Assembly: GCA_023263235.1 (NCBI GenBank)
Contig: JALQXE010000047.1
Location: 1 to 19,302, forward strand
DNA length: 19,302 bases
Source: Sediminibacterium sp.
GTDB lineage: Bacteria > Bacteroidota > Bacteroidia > Chitinophagales > Chitinophagaceae
Direction: 5' to 3'
Shown: positions 7,198 to 14,781 of the stretch, one piece after another
Layout of the letters: each line of letters starts with the position of its first letter
Numbering within the stretch: the stretch's first letter is position 1
Made by a program: the position numbers and the translations under genes
The notes under the pieces: model-generated
The model's input: only the letters and a program-made list of their open reading frames with translations
The model's database searches: none
Told to the model about the DNA's origin: nothing

Positions 7198-8577
7198 TTA
7201 TCCAATTAACTTTTTTAATAACCATCCTTTCCCAGTATAGGGTGGATATTTAAAATTAGGATCTATCCAGGTTGGTGTTTTTAATACCGATTTCAGGTGG
7301 GTGAATGTATCAAAACTTGACTTACCGTGATATCCTCCCATTCCACTATACCCTCTACCACCAAAAGGCAGGTCATGATTGGTGATATGTAATGTTGCAT
7401 TGTTCACACAGGCCCCGCCGGAGGGTACATTGGTTAACCAATATTGTTCGTCGGTTTTATTTTCAGTGAAAACATAAAATGCCAGCGGATTTGGATTTTG
7501 TTGAATCACTGCCAATGCTTCTTCATTAGATTGGTAAGTAAGTACTGGCAAAATAGGTCCAAATATTTCATCCTGCATAATTTTAGCATTAGGATGTATC
7601 CCTGTCATGATGGTTGGTTCAATATATAATTTATCTCTATCGGATTTTCCTCCATATACTATTTCACCTTCCGATAAATAGGATGTTATTCTTAGCCATT
7701 GTTTGTCATTAATGATTTTACCATAATGCTCGGATTCACTTGCGTTTGCTCCATAAAATTGTTGAGTGGCGGTGATAAGTTCTTCAATAAACTTATCTTT
7801 TAATTCTGTTGGCACTAAAACATAATCCGGCGCGATACACATTTGTCCGCAATTAGAATATTTAGGGCTTGCAATACGTCTAGCAGCAACACGTAAATTG
7901 GCATCCGAGCTAATAACAGCGGGACTTTTGCCACCCAATTCTAATGTAACAGGTGTTAAATGTTCTGCAGCATATTTATAAATTATTTTTCCTACCTGTG
8001 TACTTCCTGTATAAAAAATATGATCAAATCTATTTTCAGTTAACATGGGTGGCAATACGGTTGCGCCATCACCTTCAACATACATAATATAATTGTTCGG
8101 GAATAATGCATCTATGATTTTACGCATTACTTTGGCAGTTGCGGGAGCAAACTCACTTGGTTTTAGCACCGCACAATTCCCTCCTGCAATAGCCCCTACC
8201 AATGGTGTTAGTAATAACTGAAAAGGATAATTCCATGGCGCAATAATACATACTACTCCTAAGGGTTCACGAATGGTAAAGCAACTAGAAGGCTGGTTCA
8301 ACAAGTTGGTTGGCACCGAAGCAGGCTGCATCCAACCTTTTAAATGCTCGATAGTATGATTGAGTTCGCTTAAGAAAAAGCCTAATTCTGTTGCCCAAGC
8401 ATCCTCATTGGTTTTTTTTAAGTCGGTATAAAGCGCTTCGTAAATCTCTTTTTCATGTTCAAGTGTTACTTTTTTGAGTCTTTTGAGCTGATTTAGTCTA
8501 AAATCATAGGATTGAGTAGCTCCCGACAAAAAATAAGTACGTAATTGTTGTATGGATTCTTTCATTGTTTTGGACAT
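7198..8577 (-). CDS. Aldehyde dehydrogenase, class 3 / fatty-aldehyde type
   Basis: This NAD(P)-dependent enzyme oxidises aldehydes to acids. From the ATG at 8577 the protein has 459 residues, within the usual 450-490 of class-3 enzymes. Motifs seen are APWNYPF (with Asn116, oxyanion hole), the KPSE cofactor segment, FTGS-type FYTGSTQVGK (about 188-197), LELGGKSP with general base Glu213, NCGQMC with catalytic Cys247, EIFGPILPV, and a C-terminal LPFGGRGYSGMGGYHGK followed by FDTFTHLKSV, which is typical of ALDH3. The 3' end has a hydrophobic patch but no clear membrane tail. A TTG-initiated extension to 8637 is possible but adds nothing conserved. The peroxidase gene follows 19 bp downstream. 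The start faces the Tat-exported Gfo/Idh/MocA gene across a 152-bp AT-rich region with no clear promoter motif. Confidence 0.93.
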   Translation of the reverse strand: MSKTMKESIQQLRTYFLSGATQSYDFRLNQLKRLKKVTLEHEKEIYEALYTDLKKTNEDAWATELGFFLSELNHTIEHLKGWMQPASVPTNLLNQPSSCFTIREPLGVVCIIAPWNYPFQLLLTPLVGAIAGGNCAVLKPSEFAPATAKVMRKIIDALFPNNYIMYVEGDGATVLPPMLTENRFDHIFYTGSTQVGKIIYKYAAEHLTPVTLELGGKSPAVISSDANLRVAARRIASPKYSNCGQMCIAPDYVLVPTELKDKFIEELITATQQFYGANASESEHYGKIINDKQWLRITSYLSEGEIVYGGKSDRDKLYIEPTIMTGIHPNAKIMQDEIFGPILPVLTYQSNEEALAVIQQNPNPLAFYVFTENKTDEQYWLTNVPSGGACVNNATLHITNHDLPFGGRGYSGMGGYHGKSSFDTFTHLKSVLKTPTWIDPNFKYPPYTGKGWLLKKLIG

Positions 8578-8729
8578 TGAGATATAGCAATTTAAGCTAT
8601 AATAACGAAAGCAGGTAGGCTTTTGTTCAGTCGTCAAAATAATTGTGTTTTTTCCGGATTTTTTAATAATTTAACGGAATGATTGTTTATAAGATTAAAC
8701 CGATTTAAACCACACAACTAAAGATTGCT

Positions 8730-10184
8730 ATGTCTAGAAAAAAGTCAATTAATTCGAGAAGAGATTTCATCCGAAATTCAGCGATGGCCCTTGGAGGATT
8801 TTATATTGTTCCAAGATCCGTATTGGGAGGCAAAGGATTTACTGCTCCAAGTGATAAATTACAAATTGCTGGTATAGGTGCTGGCGGTAAAGGTGAAAGT
8901 GATTTATTTTCATTTTACAATAGCGGGAAAGCAGACATCGCCTTTTTGTGTGATGTAGATGAGCGTCAAACCGCTATTAGCCGTAAACGTTATCCTAAAG
9001 CAAAAGTATATAAGGATTATAGAGAGATGTTAGAAAAAGAACATAAGCTTATTGATGCATGTTCTGTTTCAACACCCGATCATATGCACGCTGTGCAAGC
9101 AATGGCAGCAATGCAATTAAAAAAGCATGTGTATGTGCAAAAACCAATGGCACATGATATTTACGAGGCTAGAATGATGACCAAAGCTGCGCATGATCAC
9201 AATGTAGTTACACAAATGGGTAACCAAGGTTCATCGGGTGATGGAGTGCGTATGTTACAAGATTGGTATAACGCAGGTTTAATTGGCGATGTACATACAA
9301 TATATTGTTATACCGACCGACCTGTTTGGCCTCAAGGCGTTATTCGCCCTGCAACAGCCAATGAAATACCAAAAGAATTGGATTTCAATCTTTGGTTAGG
9401 TACAGCTCCGGAAAAAAGTTATTTCACGGATCTTTTACCGTTTAACTGGAGAGGATGGTGGGATTACGGAACCGGTGCATTAGGTGATATGGCTTGTCAT
9501 ATTATGGCACCTGCTTTTGCGGTATTGGGATTAGGTTATCCAGTTGCTGCTGAATGTAGTGTGGCAACAAGATATACTGCGCCTTGGCAAAGAGTTTATT
9601 CACCAGACAGTCCACCAGCTGCATCTCATATTATCTTAACTTTCAAAGGTCAAAATGGTAAACCAGATGTAAAATTACATTGGATGGATGGTGGTATTCA
9701 ACCAGAACGTCCCGAAGAATTAGGACCAAATGAAATAATGGGAGACGGAGGTAATGGTGTAATATTTGAAGGTACAAAAGGGAAAATGATGGCAGGCACA
9801 TATGGTGTGAATCCTCAATTATTACCTACAAGCAGAACGGCTACTACAAAAGTGCCTCAAACAGTAGAACGAGTAAAAAATGGAGACAACGGCCACTATG
9901 CAGCATGGGTGGAAGCTTGTATCGCAGGTCCTGGTAGCAAGGAAGCAAAAACTTTGAGTTCTCATTTTGATATTGCAGGTCCTTTAACGGAGTCTGTTTT
10001 AATGGGTAACCTAGCCATTAGAAGTTATGATTACAAAGGAACCGATAAAAAAGGTTTAACTACTTACCCAGGAAGAAACATACAACTAACTTGGGATGGT
10101 CCAAATATGAAAATTACCAATTTCGAGCCAGCGAATCAGTTCGTAAAAAGAACATATCGTGCAGGTTGGAGTTTGGGCGTATAA
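8730..10184 (+). CDS. Tat-exported Gfo/Idh/MocA-family oxidoreductase
   Basis: This is a 484-residue NAD(P)-binding oxidoreductase with a twin-arginine signal (SRRDFI, 9-14, then a hydrophobic stretch to about 34), so the folded protein with bound cofactor should be exported to the periplasm. The Rossmann domain starts with GIGAGGKG (48-55). The catalytic Lys138 lies in VQKP, a variant of the usual EKP. The second domain has the WWDYGTGALGDMACHIM segment (243-259) with His257, typical of the longer bacterial-type C-terminal domain of this family, common in Planctomycetes and Bacteroidota. Family members oxidise or reduce sugar hydroxyls, often at C3 of glycosides. The long C-terminal half distinguishes it from the 385-residue cytosolic paralogue at 15875. 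It stands alone, followed by its own terminator. GH109-type glycosidase activity is an alternative, but I see no specific evidence for it. Confidence 0.9.
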   Translation: MSRKKSINSRRDFIRNSAMALGGFYIVPRSVLGGKGFTAPSDKLQIAGIGAGGKGESDLFSFYNSGKADIAFLCDVDERQTAISRKRYPKAKVYKDYREMLEKEHKLIDACSVSTPDHMHAVQAMAAMQLKKHVYVQKPMAHDIYEARMMTKAAHDHNVVTQMGNQGSSGDGVRMLQDWYNAGLIGDVHTIYCYTDRPVWPQGVIRPATANEIPKELDFNLWLGTAPEKSYFTDLLPFNWRGWWDYGTGALGDMACHIMAPAFAVLGLGYPVAAECSVATRYTAPWQRVYSPDSPPAASHIILTFKGQNGKPDVKLHWMDGGIQPERPEELGPNEIMGDGGNGVIFEGTKGKMMAGTYGVNPQLLPTSRTATTKVPQTVERVKNGDNGHYAAWVEACIAGPGSKEAKTLSSHFDIAGPLTESVLMGNLAIRSYDYKGTDKKGLTTYPGRNIQLTWDGPNMKITNFEPANQFVKRTYRAGWSLGV

Positions 10185-10206
10185 TTTGGACTCAAATAAC
10201 AAATTC

Positions 10207-10239
10207 AAAATCCTCTCGATGTTCGAGGGGATTTTTTTT
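10207..10239 (+). terminator. Rho-independent terminator after the exported Gfo/Idh/MocA gene
   Basis: The arms are AAAATCCTCTCGA (10207-10219) and TCGAGGGGATTTT (10223-10235) with one G-U pair and a three-base loop. The T-run continues to 10239. It lies 22 bp after the stop codon and separates this gene from the aminotransferase. Confidence 0.9.
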
Positions 10240-10322
10240 GCTTAACTTCGAAAAAGTAAAGTCATTTAGGTGGAATCTGATTTATGATGTGCCTAATGTA
10301 ATTGAACAAAAAAATAAATGTG

Positions 10323-11498
10323 ATGAATAGTAATTTAAAAGAACTTTTTTTATTAAGAAAAGATATTCATTTTTTAAACTTTGGATCTTTTGGTGCAACT
10401 CCTCAACCCGTATTTGATCATTACCAAGATTGGCAAAAAGTCTTAGAAGCTGAACCGGTTCAATTTATTGCATTCGATGGTGTTGAATATTTGTCTTCCT
10501 CAAGAGCAGCCTTGGCTAAATTTATTCATGTAGATGATAAAGATGATTTAGTGTATATCACCAACCCAAGTTTTGCTGTGAACATTATTGCGAAAAGCTT
10601 TCCACTTAACGAAGGAGATGAAATATTAGCCACCAATATAGAATACGGAGCATGTGATAGAACCTGGGATTATTACTGTAACCAAAAGAAAGCTATTTAT
10701 AAGAGACAGAAAATAAATTTACCTATTACCACAAAGGAACAATTTATAGAAGACTTTTTTGCAGGGCTTACCCCCAAAACAAAAGCTGTTTTTATAAGCC
10801 ATATCACCAGTGCCACTGCATTAATATTTCCGGTGAAAGAAATTTGTGAGATTGCAAAATTAAAAGGATTAATCACTATTGTGGATGGCGCACATGCGCC
10901 TGCTCAAATTGACTTAAAAGTAAATGAATTAGCAGTCGACTTTTATGTTGGTGCTTGTCATAAATGGATGATGGCACCAAAAGGAGCTAGTTTTTTATAC
11001 GCACATAAATCGGTTCAACATTTATGTGAACCCTTAGTAGTAAGTTGGGGATATAAAGCAGCAAAACCTTCGGCATCTTTGTTTTTAGATTACCATCAAA
11101 TGATTGGTACGCGTGATTTTTCTGCATTCTTAACCGTACCCAAATGTATTGAATTCATGCAGGAGCATAACTGGAAAGCAGTATCCAAAGAATGTCACGA
11201 AATGGTACTTTCCCATGCTGCTATGTTTTATGCGTTGTTGGGAACACAAGCCATTAGCCCTTTAAATAGAGAATGGATTGGTCAAATGATAAGCATTCCA
11301 ATTAAAACCAAAGAGCCTGAACTTTTACAAAGAAAGTTATTTAAGGAGTACCATATTGAAATCCCCATCATGCGACAAGAGGAAGATGTATATATGCGCT
11401 ATTCGATAAATGCATTTAACAGTGTGCAGGATGTAGAGGCACTATATAATGCATTAACCGATATTATAAAAACTACTAACTTGATTGAAGTAGCTTAA
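10323..11498 (+). CDS. PLP-dependent aminotransferase class V family protein
   Basis: This is a 391-residue fold-type I PLP enzyme of the class V group (cysteine desulfurase / isopenicillin-N epimerase-like). Visible features are LNFGSFGATP near the N-terminus (substrate/PLP entry loop), the phosphate-binding TNPSFAVN region, SHITSAT, IVDGAHAPAQ with Asp188 and His191, and GACHKW with the Schiff-base Lys214. Late in the protein is GTRDFSAF. The active-site set and the early NFGSFG motif most resemble isopenicillin-N-epimerase-like proteins of unknown substrate, which are widespread in Bacteroidota. It lacks the catalytic-cysteine loop expected of SufS/IscS. The longer frame begins with TTG at 10302; ATG at 10323 (or the adjacent GTG at 10320) fits conservation better. 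Its stop codon abuts the stop of the convergent TIM-barrel gene with no base between. The role and any link to the sugar genes are unknown. Confidence 0.87.
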   Translation: MNSNLKELFLLRKDIHFLNFGSFGATPQPVFDHYQDWQKVLEAEPVQFIAFDGVEYLSSSRAALAKFIHVDDKDDLVYITNPSFAVNIIAKSFPLNEGDEILATNIEYGACDRTWDYYCNQKKAIYKRQKINLPITTKEQFIEDFFAGLTPKTKAVFISHITSATALIFPVKEICEIAKLKGLITIVDGAHAPAQIDLKVNELAVDFYVGACHKWMMAPKGASFLYAHKSVQHLCEPLVVSWGYKAAKPSASLFLDYHQMIGTRDFSAFLTVPKCIEFMQEHNWKAVSKECHEMVLSHAAMFYALLGTQAISPLNREWIGQMISIPIKTKEPELLQRKLFKEYHIEIPIMRQEEDVYMRYSINAFNSVQDVEALYNALTDIIKTTNLIEVA

Positions 11499-12359
11499 TT
11501 ACCACTTTAATGTTTTCATATAAGCAGCGTCATCTTTAGCAGCATCTAATTCATTTGTGCCGGTGTAAGCCTCTTGCTCCACAATCATATGTTCAACCCC
11601 ATTTTGCGCGATTTTTGGTAACATAGATTTATAATCAATGGTTCCCTTACCTATCACACATGACTCATGGCCTTCGGAACTGTTTGTTTTAATTAAATCT
11701 TTTACGTGTACTAATTTAAAACGTCCTGGATGCTTATCCATATAGGCAAGGGAATCAATGCCCGCTACATTTGTCCAATACAAATCCATTTCAAAATCAA
11801 CTGTATCCTTATTGGTGTTATTCATCATTACATCCTGTGGCACAATACCATTCATTGGTACAAAAGAATAATCATGATTATGATAGGCAAATCGGATGCC
11901 ATTTTTTTTAGCAATCTCACCGCAGGCATTAAACTCGTCTGCAAATTTCTTGTAATTATCAATACTTGGTTGCGCTCCTTTATGTGGGCAAATTAAATAC
12001 TTCATGCCAATCTCTCCTGCCTCAGCTGCTTTTCTTTCAAAGTCCTTTGTGTTATCACAATGTGATGAAACTAATTGCATGCCTAAATCATCCATCACTT
12101 TTTTAAATTCCGTATTTTTCATACCCCAAAAAATACCTTTATCGCCTTCAAAGCTTTCAATTTTTTTGTACCCACTTTTTGATAAATGCTTAAGCACCCC
12201 TAAAGTATCCTTGGCCAATGCTTCCTTAACCGACCACAACTGAATACCAAACGAGTTTTTAGCTGCCGTCATGGCCATTAACTCATTTCTAAATGGCATG
12301 GAAACTGCTAATCCTGCCAGCGCAGAATTACGTAGAAAATTTCTTCTTGATTGATTCAT
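11499..12359 (-). CDS. Tat-exported sugar phosphate isomerase/epimerase-fold protein
   Basis: This 286-residue protein has a twin-arginine signal (SRRNFL, 4-9, hydrophobic to about 22) followed by an AP-endonuclease-2-type TIM barrel. FGIQLWSVK at 38-45 is the first strand. Likely metal/active-site positions are YHNHD (159-163), FEMDLYW (189-195), HVKD (218-221) and VEQEAY (260-265), with GKGTIDYK at 237-244. This YHNHD/DLYW pattern is common in exported members linked to Gfo/Idh/MocA genes. Despite the family name the substrate is unlikely to be a sugar phosphate in the periplasm. Relatives of this fold catalyse C-O elimination or hydration of 3-keto sugars, for example in the levoglucosan pathway, so a lyase, hydratase or epimerase role is plausible (inference). 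A terminator at 12392-12430 separates it from the upstream operon, so it probably has its own promoter in the short 12360-12391 gap. Confidence 0.87.
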   Translation of the reverse strand: MNQSRRNFLRNSALAGLAVSMPFRNELMAMTAAKNSFGIQLWSVKEALAKDTLGVLKHLSKSGYKKIESFEGDKGIFWGMKNTEFKKVMDDLGMQLVSSHCDNTKDFERKAAEAGEIGMKYLICPHKGAQPSIDNYKKFADEFNACGEIAKKNGIRFAYHNHDYSFVPMNGIVPQDVMMNNTNKDTVDFEMDLYWTNVAGIDSLAYMDKHPGRFKLVHVKDLIKTNSSEGHESCVIGKGTIDYKSMLPKIAQNGVEHMIVEQEAYTGTNELDAAKDDAAYMKTLKW

Positions 12360-12391
12360 AATTTAAATTTTATCAAATACGTTTTTATAAT

Positions 12392-12430
12392 AAAAAAGGC
12401 GAGTAACTTAATTAAGCGCTCGCCTTTTTT
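12392..12430 (-). terminator. Rho-independent terminator of the Hyi-like/GMC/small-subunit operon
   Basis: The arms AAAAAAGGCGAG (12392-12403) and CTCGCCTTTTTT (12419-12430) flank a 15-base loop containing the palindrome CTTAATTAAG. On the minus strand it ends in a T-run and follows the small-subunit stop by 13 bp. Confidence 0.88.
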
Positions 12431-12443
12431 GATATGTTGATGA

Positions 12444-13010
12444 CTAGCTAGTTGCCCAAGCCTTATCTCCTTTCTTATAAGGATATGATCCAACAAATTT
12501 ACCTGGTACGGCAATATGTCGTAAAGCTTTTGTAGCACCTACTTCTGAAGTGAAGAAGCCTGTAAGTGTTAATTCTTTCATCATGGTGAAATAATGTTTA
12601 GGGTCAGTTCCCTTTTTAGTTTTTTGATACTCTTTAGCTTCTTTATCTAATGCAATCAATAAACTTGTTCGTTGAGCAGGCGTTGATAACATGAATGTTT
12701 TACCATTCGCTTGTTTACATGCTTCGTCTAATTTTTTTATACCCTCCATAAAAATGGCTTGATCCTTTGTTTCGTAACAATCATTCACCATAATTTGCAT
12801 AAAAGCACCCACATTTGCTTCTTTAGCACCAGGTGTTTTAGTTTTTGGTAAAATGGTTTCACCTACTTCATTTAAAAATGCAATATCTGCTTTAGTTAAA
12901 GTAATGCTTGTAGTGCTTGTTTTTAAACCCGCTGCAAAAGCATCGGCACCTAAAATAGTGCCACCCATTATGATTGCAACTCTTGATAAAGCTTCTCTTC
13001 TGTTCATCAT
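12444..13010 (-). CDS. Gluconate 2-dehydrogenase subunit 3-family protein (Tat small subunit)
   Basis: This is a 188-residue small subunit of a membrane or periplasmic flavin dehydrogenase complex. The twin-arginine signal is NRREAL (3-8) with a hydrophobic stretch to about 27. Since GMC subunits generally lack a signal, this protein would carry its partner through the Tat channel, as established for FAD-dependent glucose and gluconate dehydrogenases. The mature part begins with the family-typical pattern LTKADIAFLNEVGETILPKTKTPGA, split here as residues 38-48 and 49-62, then a helical body and a conserved HIAVPGKFVGSYPY ending. The start is MM; either Met (13010 or 13007) fits. It lies 28 bp downstream of the GMC gene, and a terminator follows. 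No heme motif is present, so electrons must leave by another protein, possibly the cytochrome c at 18130. Confidence 0.9.
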   Translation of the reverse strand: MMNRREALSRVAIIMGGTILGADAFAAGLKTSTTSITLTKADIAFLNEVGETILPKTKTPGAKEANVGAFMQIMVNDCYETKDQAIFMEGIKKLDEACKQANGKTFMLSTPAQRTSLLIALDKEAKEYQKTKKGTDPKHYFTMMKELTLTGFFTSEVGATKALRHIAVPGKFVGSYPYKKGDKAWATS

Positions 13011-13038
13011 AAAATATTATTTAAAAAATGATTTAAAA

Positions 13039-14718
13039 TTATAAGTTTCCTTTTTTCAATTCACTTACAGCAAATTCGGCAGCGCGCGCCGTGAATGCCA
13101 TATAAGTTAATGAAGGGTTTACACAAGACGCACTTGTCATGAAAGCGCCATCAGTTACAAATACGTTTGGTGCATCCCAAACTTGGTTGTTACCGTTTAA
13201 CACCGAAGTTTTTGGATCTCTACCCATACGTGCTGTACCCATTTCATGAATACCTCTTCCTGGAGTACCATCACCATCACGTGCAGAAACATATTTAACA
13301 CCCGCTTTTTCTAACATTTCTTGTGCATCAGCAATAATGTCTTTACGCATTTTAAGTTCGTTATCTTTTAACTCACAGTCAATGTTCAATACATTTAAGC
13401 CCCACTTGTCTTTTACATTTTTATCTAGGGTTACTTTATTGGTTGGATCTGGTAACATCTCACCAAAGCCACCCATACCAATAGTCCAAACACCTGGCTC
13501 CGTTAATGCATCTTTAAATTGTCCACCAATGCTAAATTCAGCTACCTCATGTTGCCAACCTTGTCTAGAGCCACCACCTTGGTAACCAAATCCACGTAAA
13601 TAATCACGTTTATCATCCCCTACGTTTCTATATCTTGGAATATAAAATCCATTGGCACGACGTCCAAAAGTATATTGATCCTCATATCCTTCTACCACAC
13701 CACCTGCACCAATACCTAAATGGTGGTCCATTAAGTTTTTACCCAATGCATCGGAGCTACTTCCTAAGCCGCCTTCCCATACATCAGTTGCAGAGTTCAT
13801 TAAAATCCAAGTACTATTTAAAGTAGATGCATTTAAGAAAATAATTTTTGCACTGTACTCAATAGTCTTATTTGTTTCGGCATCTAAAACCTCAACACCA
13901 GTTGCACGTTTTTTATCTTTGTCATATAAAACCTTAGTTACAATACTAAATGGTCTTAAGGTTAATTTACCAGTAGCCATTGCCGCAGGTAAAGTAGAAG
14001 ACTGTGTACTAAAGTATCCGCCAAATGGACAACCTAGCCAACATTTATTTCTAAACTGGCAACCTGGACGGCCCTCATGAGGAACAGTAATATTAGCAGT
14101 ACGACCAATAATTAAATGACGAGTACCATTGTATATTTTTTTAAGTCTTGCTGCAACATCTTTCTCTACACAGGTTAAATCCATTGGAGGTAAAAATTGA
14201 CCATCAGGCAACACATCAATACCATCACGGTTACCAGAAATACCAGCAAACTTTTCTACATAATCATACCATGGCGCAATTTCTTTATAACGTACAGGCC
14301 AATCTACACCATGACCGTCTTTAGCATTTGCTTCAAAATCTAAATCAGACCAACGGTAACTTTGACGACCCCACATTAATGAACGGCCTCCCACATGATA
14401 TCCTCTGAACCAATCAAAACGCTTCGTTTCAACATAAGGATGGTCCTTGTCAACGCACCAATAATCTAAATTGGTTTCATTTAAAGGGTAATCTCTTTTC
14501 AATACTGGATAATCCTGAATCATTTGTTGCGTTCTACCGCCACGATGAGGGAATTCCCAAGATTCTTTATTAGCGTTTACATAATCTTTAATGTGTTCGA
14601 TATTTCTTCCGCGTTCAAGCATTAAAACTTTTAATCCTTTTTGAGTAAGTTCTTTAGCTGCCCATCCGCCGCTAATTCCCGAACCCACCACGATTGCATC
14701 ATACTGTTGTCCCGCCAT
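13039..14718 (-). CDS. GMC-family FAD dehydrogenase, probable glucoside 3-dehydrogenase-type catalytic subunit
   Basis: This is a 559-residue flavoprotein of the glucose-methanol-choline family. The FAD Rossmann motif VGSGISGGWAAKEL is at 11-24, then LERG at 34-37. GGRSLMWGRQSYRW (110-123) is the second FAD contact region. The catalytic pair is His491 (IHEMGTARMG) and Asn534 (CVNPSLTY). Cys220, Cys226 and Cys230 form a Cx5Cx3C motif with the spacing of the 3Fe-4S ligands described for Burkholderia FAD glucose dehydrogenase (recalled, not checked), indicating a dehydrogenase that passes electrons on and not an oxidase. It lacks its own signal peptide and would be exported with the Tat small subunit encoded 28 bp downstream. 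The Hyi-like gene is 63 bp upstream. Bacterial relatives oxidise the C3 hydroxyl of glucosides or disaccharides to 3-keto sugars. Other polyol or glucose oxidation activities cannot be excluded. Confidence 0.9.
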   Translation of the reverse strand: MAGQQYDAIVVGSGISGGWAAKELTQKGLKVLMLERGRNIEHIKDYVNANKESWEFPHRGGRTQQMIQDYPVLKRDYPLNETNLDYWCVDKDHPYVETKRFDWFRGYHVGGRSLMWGRQSYRWSDLDFEANAKDGHGVDWPVRYKEIAPWYDYVEKFAGISGNRDGIDVLPDGQFLPPMDLTCVEKDVAARLKKIYNGTRHLIIGRTANITVPHEGRPGCQFRNKCWLGCPFGGYFSTQSSTLPAAMATGKLTLRPFSIVTKVLYDKDKKRATGVEVLDAETNKTIEYSAKIIFLNASTLNSTWILMNSATDVWEGGLGSSSDALGKNLMDHHLGIGAGGVVEGYEDQYTFGRRANGFYIPRYRNVGDDKRDYLRGFGYQGGGSRQGWQHEVAEFSIGGQFKDALTEPGVWTIGMGGFGEMLPDPTNKVTLDKNVKDKWGLNVLNIDCELKDNELKMRKDIIADAQEMLEKAGVKYVSARDGDGTPGRGIHEMGTARMGRDPKTSVLNGNNQVWDAPNVFVTDGAFMTSASCVNPSLTYMAFTARAAEFAVSELKKGNL

Positions 14719-14781
14719 TTTGTTGAATTTTATTTATTATAGAAATTGTATTTAAAAAAAAGAGATTTTATTATTTTGAAT

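Noticed and set aside
7179..7205. TTG start for the glutathione peroxidase overlapping the ALDH stop
   Set aside because: The ATG at 7178 keeps the full membrane segment and has an A-rich leader. TTG starts are rare in this group.
8578..8637. N-terminal extension of the aldehyde dehydrogenase from a TTG
   Set aside because: The added 20 residues are not family-like and an ATG at 8577 begins where class-3 ALDH sequences normally start.
8652..8679. Inverted repeat TTCCG/CGGAA between the ALDH and exported Gfo/Idh/MocA genes
   Set aside because: Arms of only five bases with an 18-base spacer in AT-rich DNA are expected by chance.
8730..10184. GH109 N-acetylgalactosaminidase identity
   Set aside because: A Tat signal plus Gfo/Idh/MocA fold is shared with GH109, but the C-terminal segments look like the bacterial-type oxidoreductase domain and no GH109-specific motif was recognised.
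10091..10330. Plus-strand frame spanning the exported Gfo/Idh/MocA gene end and terminator
   Set aside because: It runs through a strong terminator hairpin and has no protein-like features.
12361..12373. ATTTAAATTTTAT also present at 15727-15739, before both exported TIM-barrel genes
   Set aside because: A 13-base match made only of A and T is weak in leaders this AT-rich. It lies at different distances from the two starts (1 bp and 42 bp), so a shared element is not supported.
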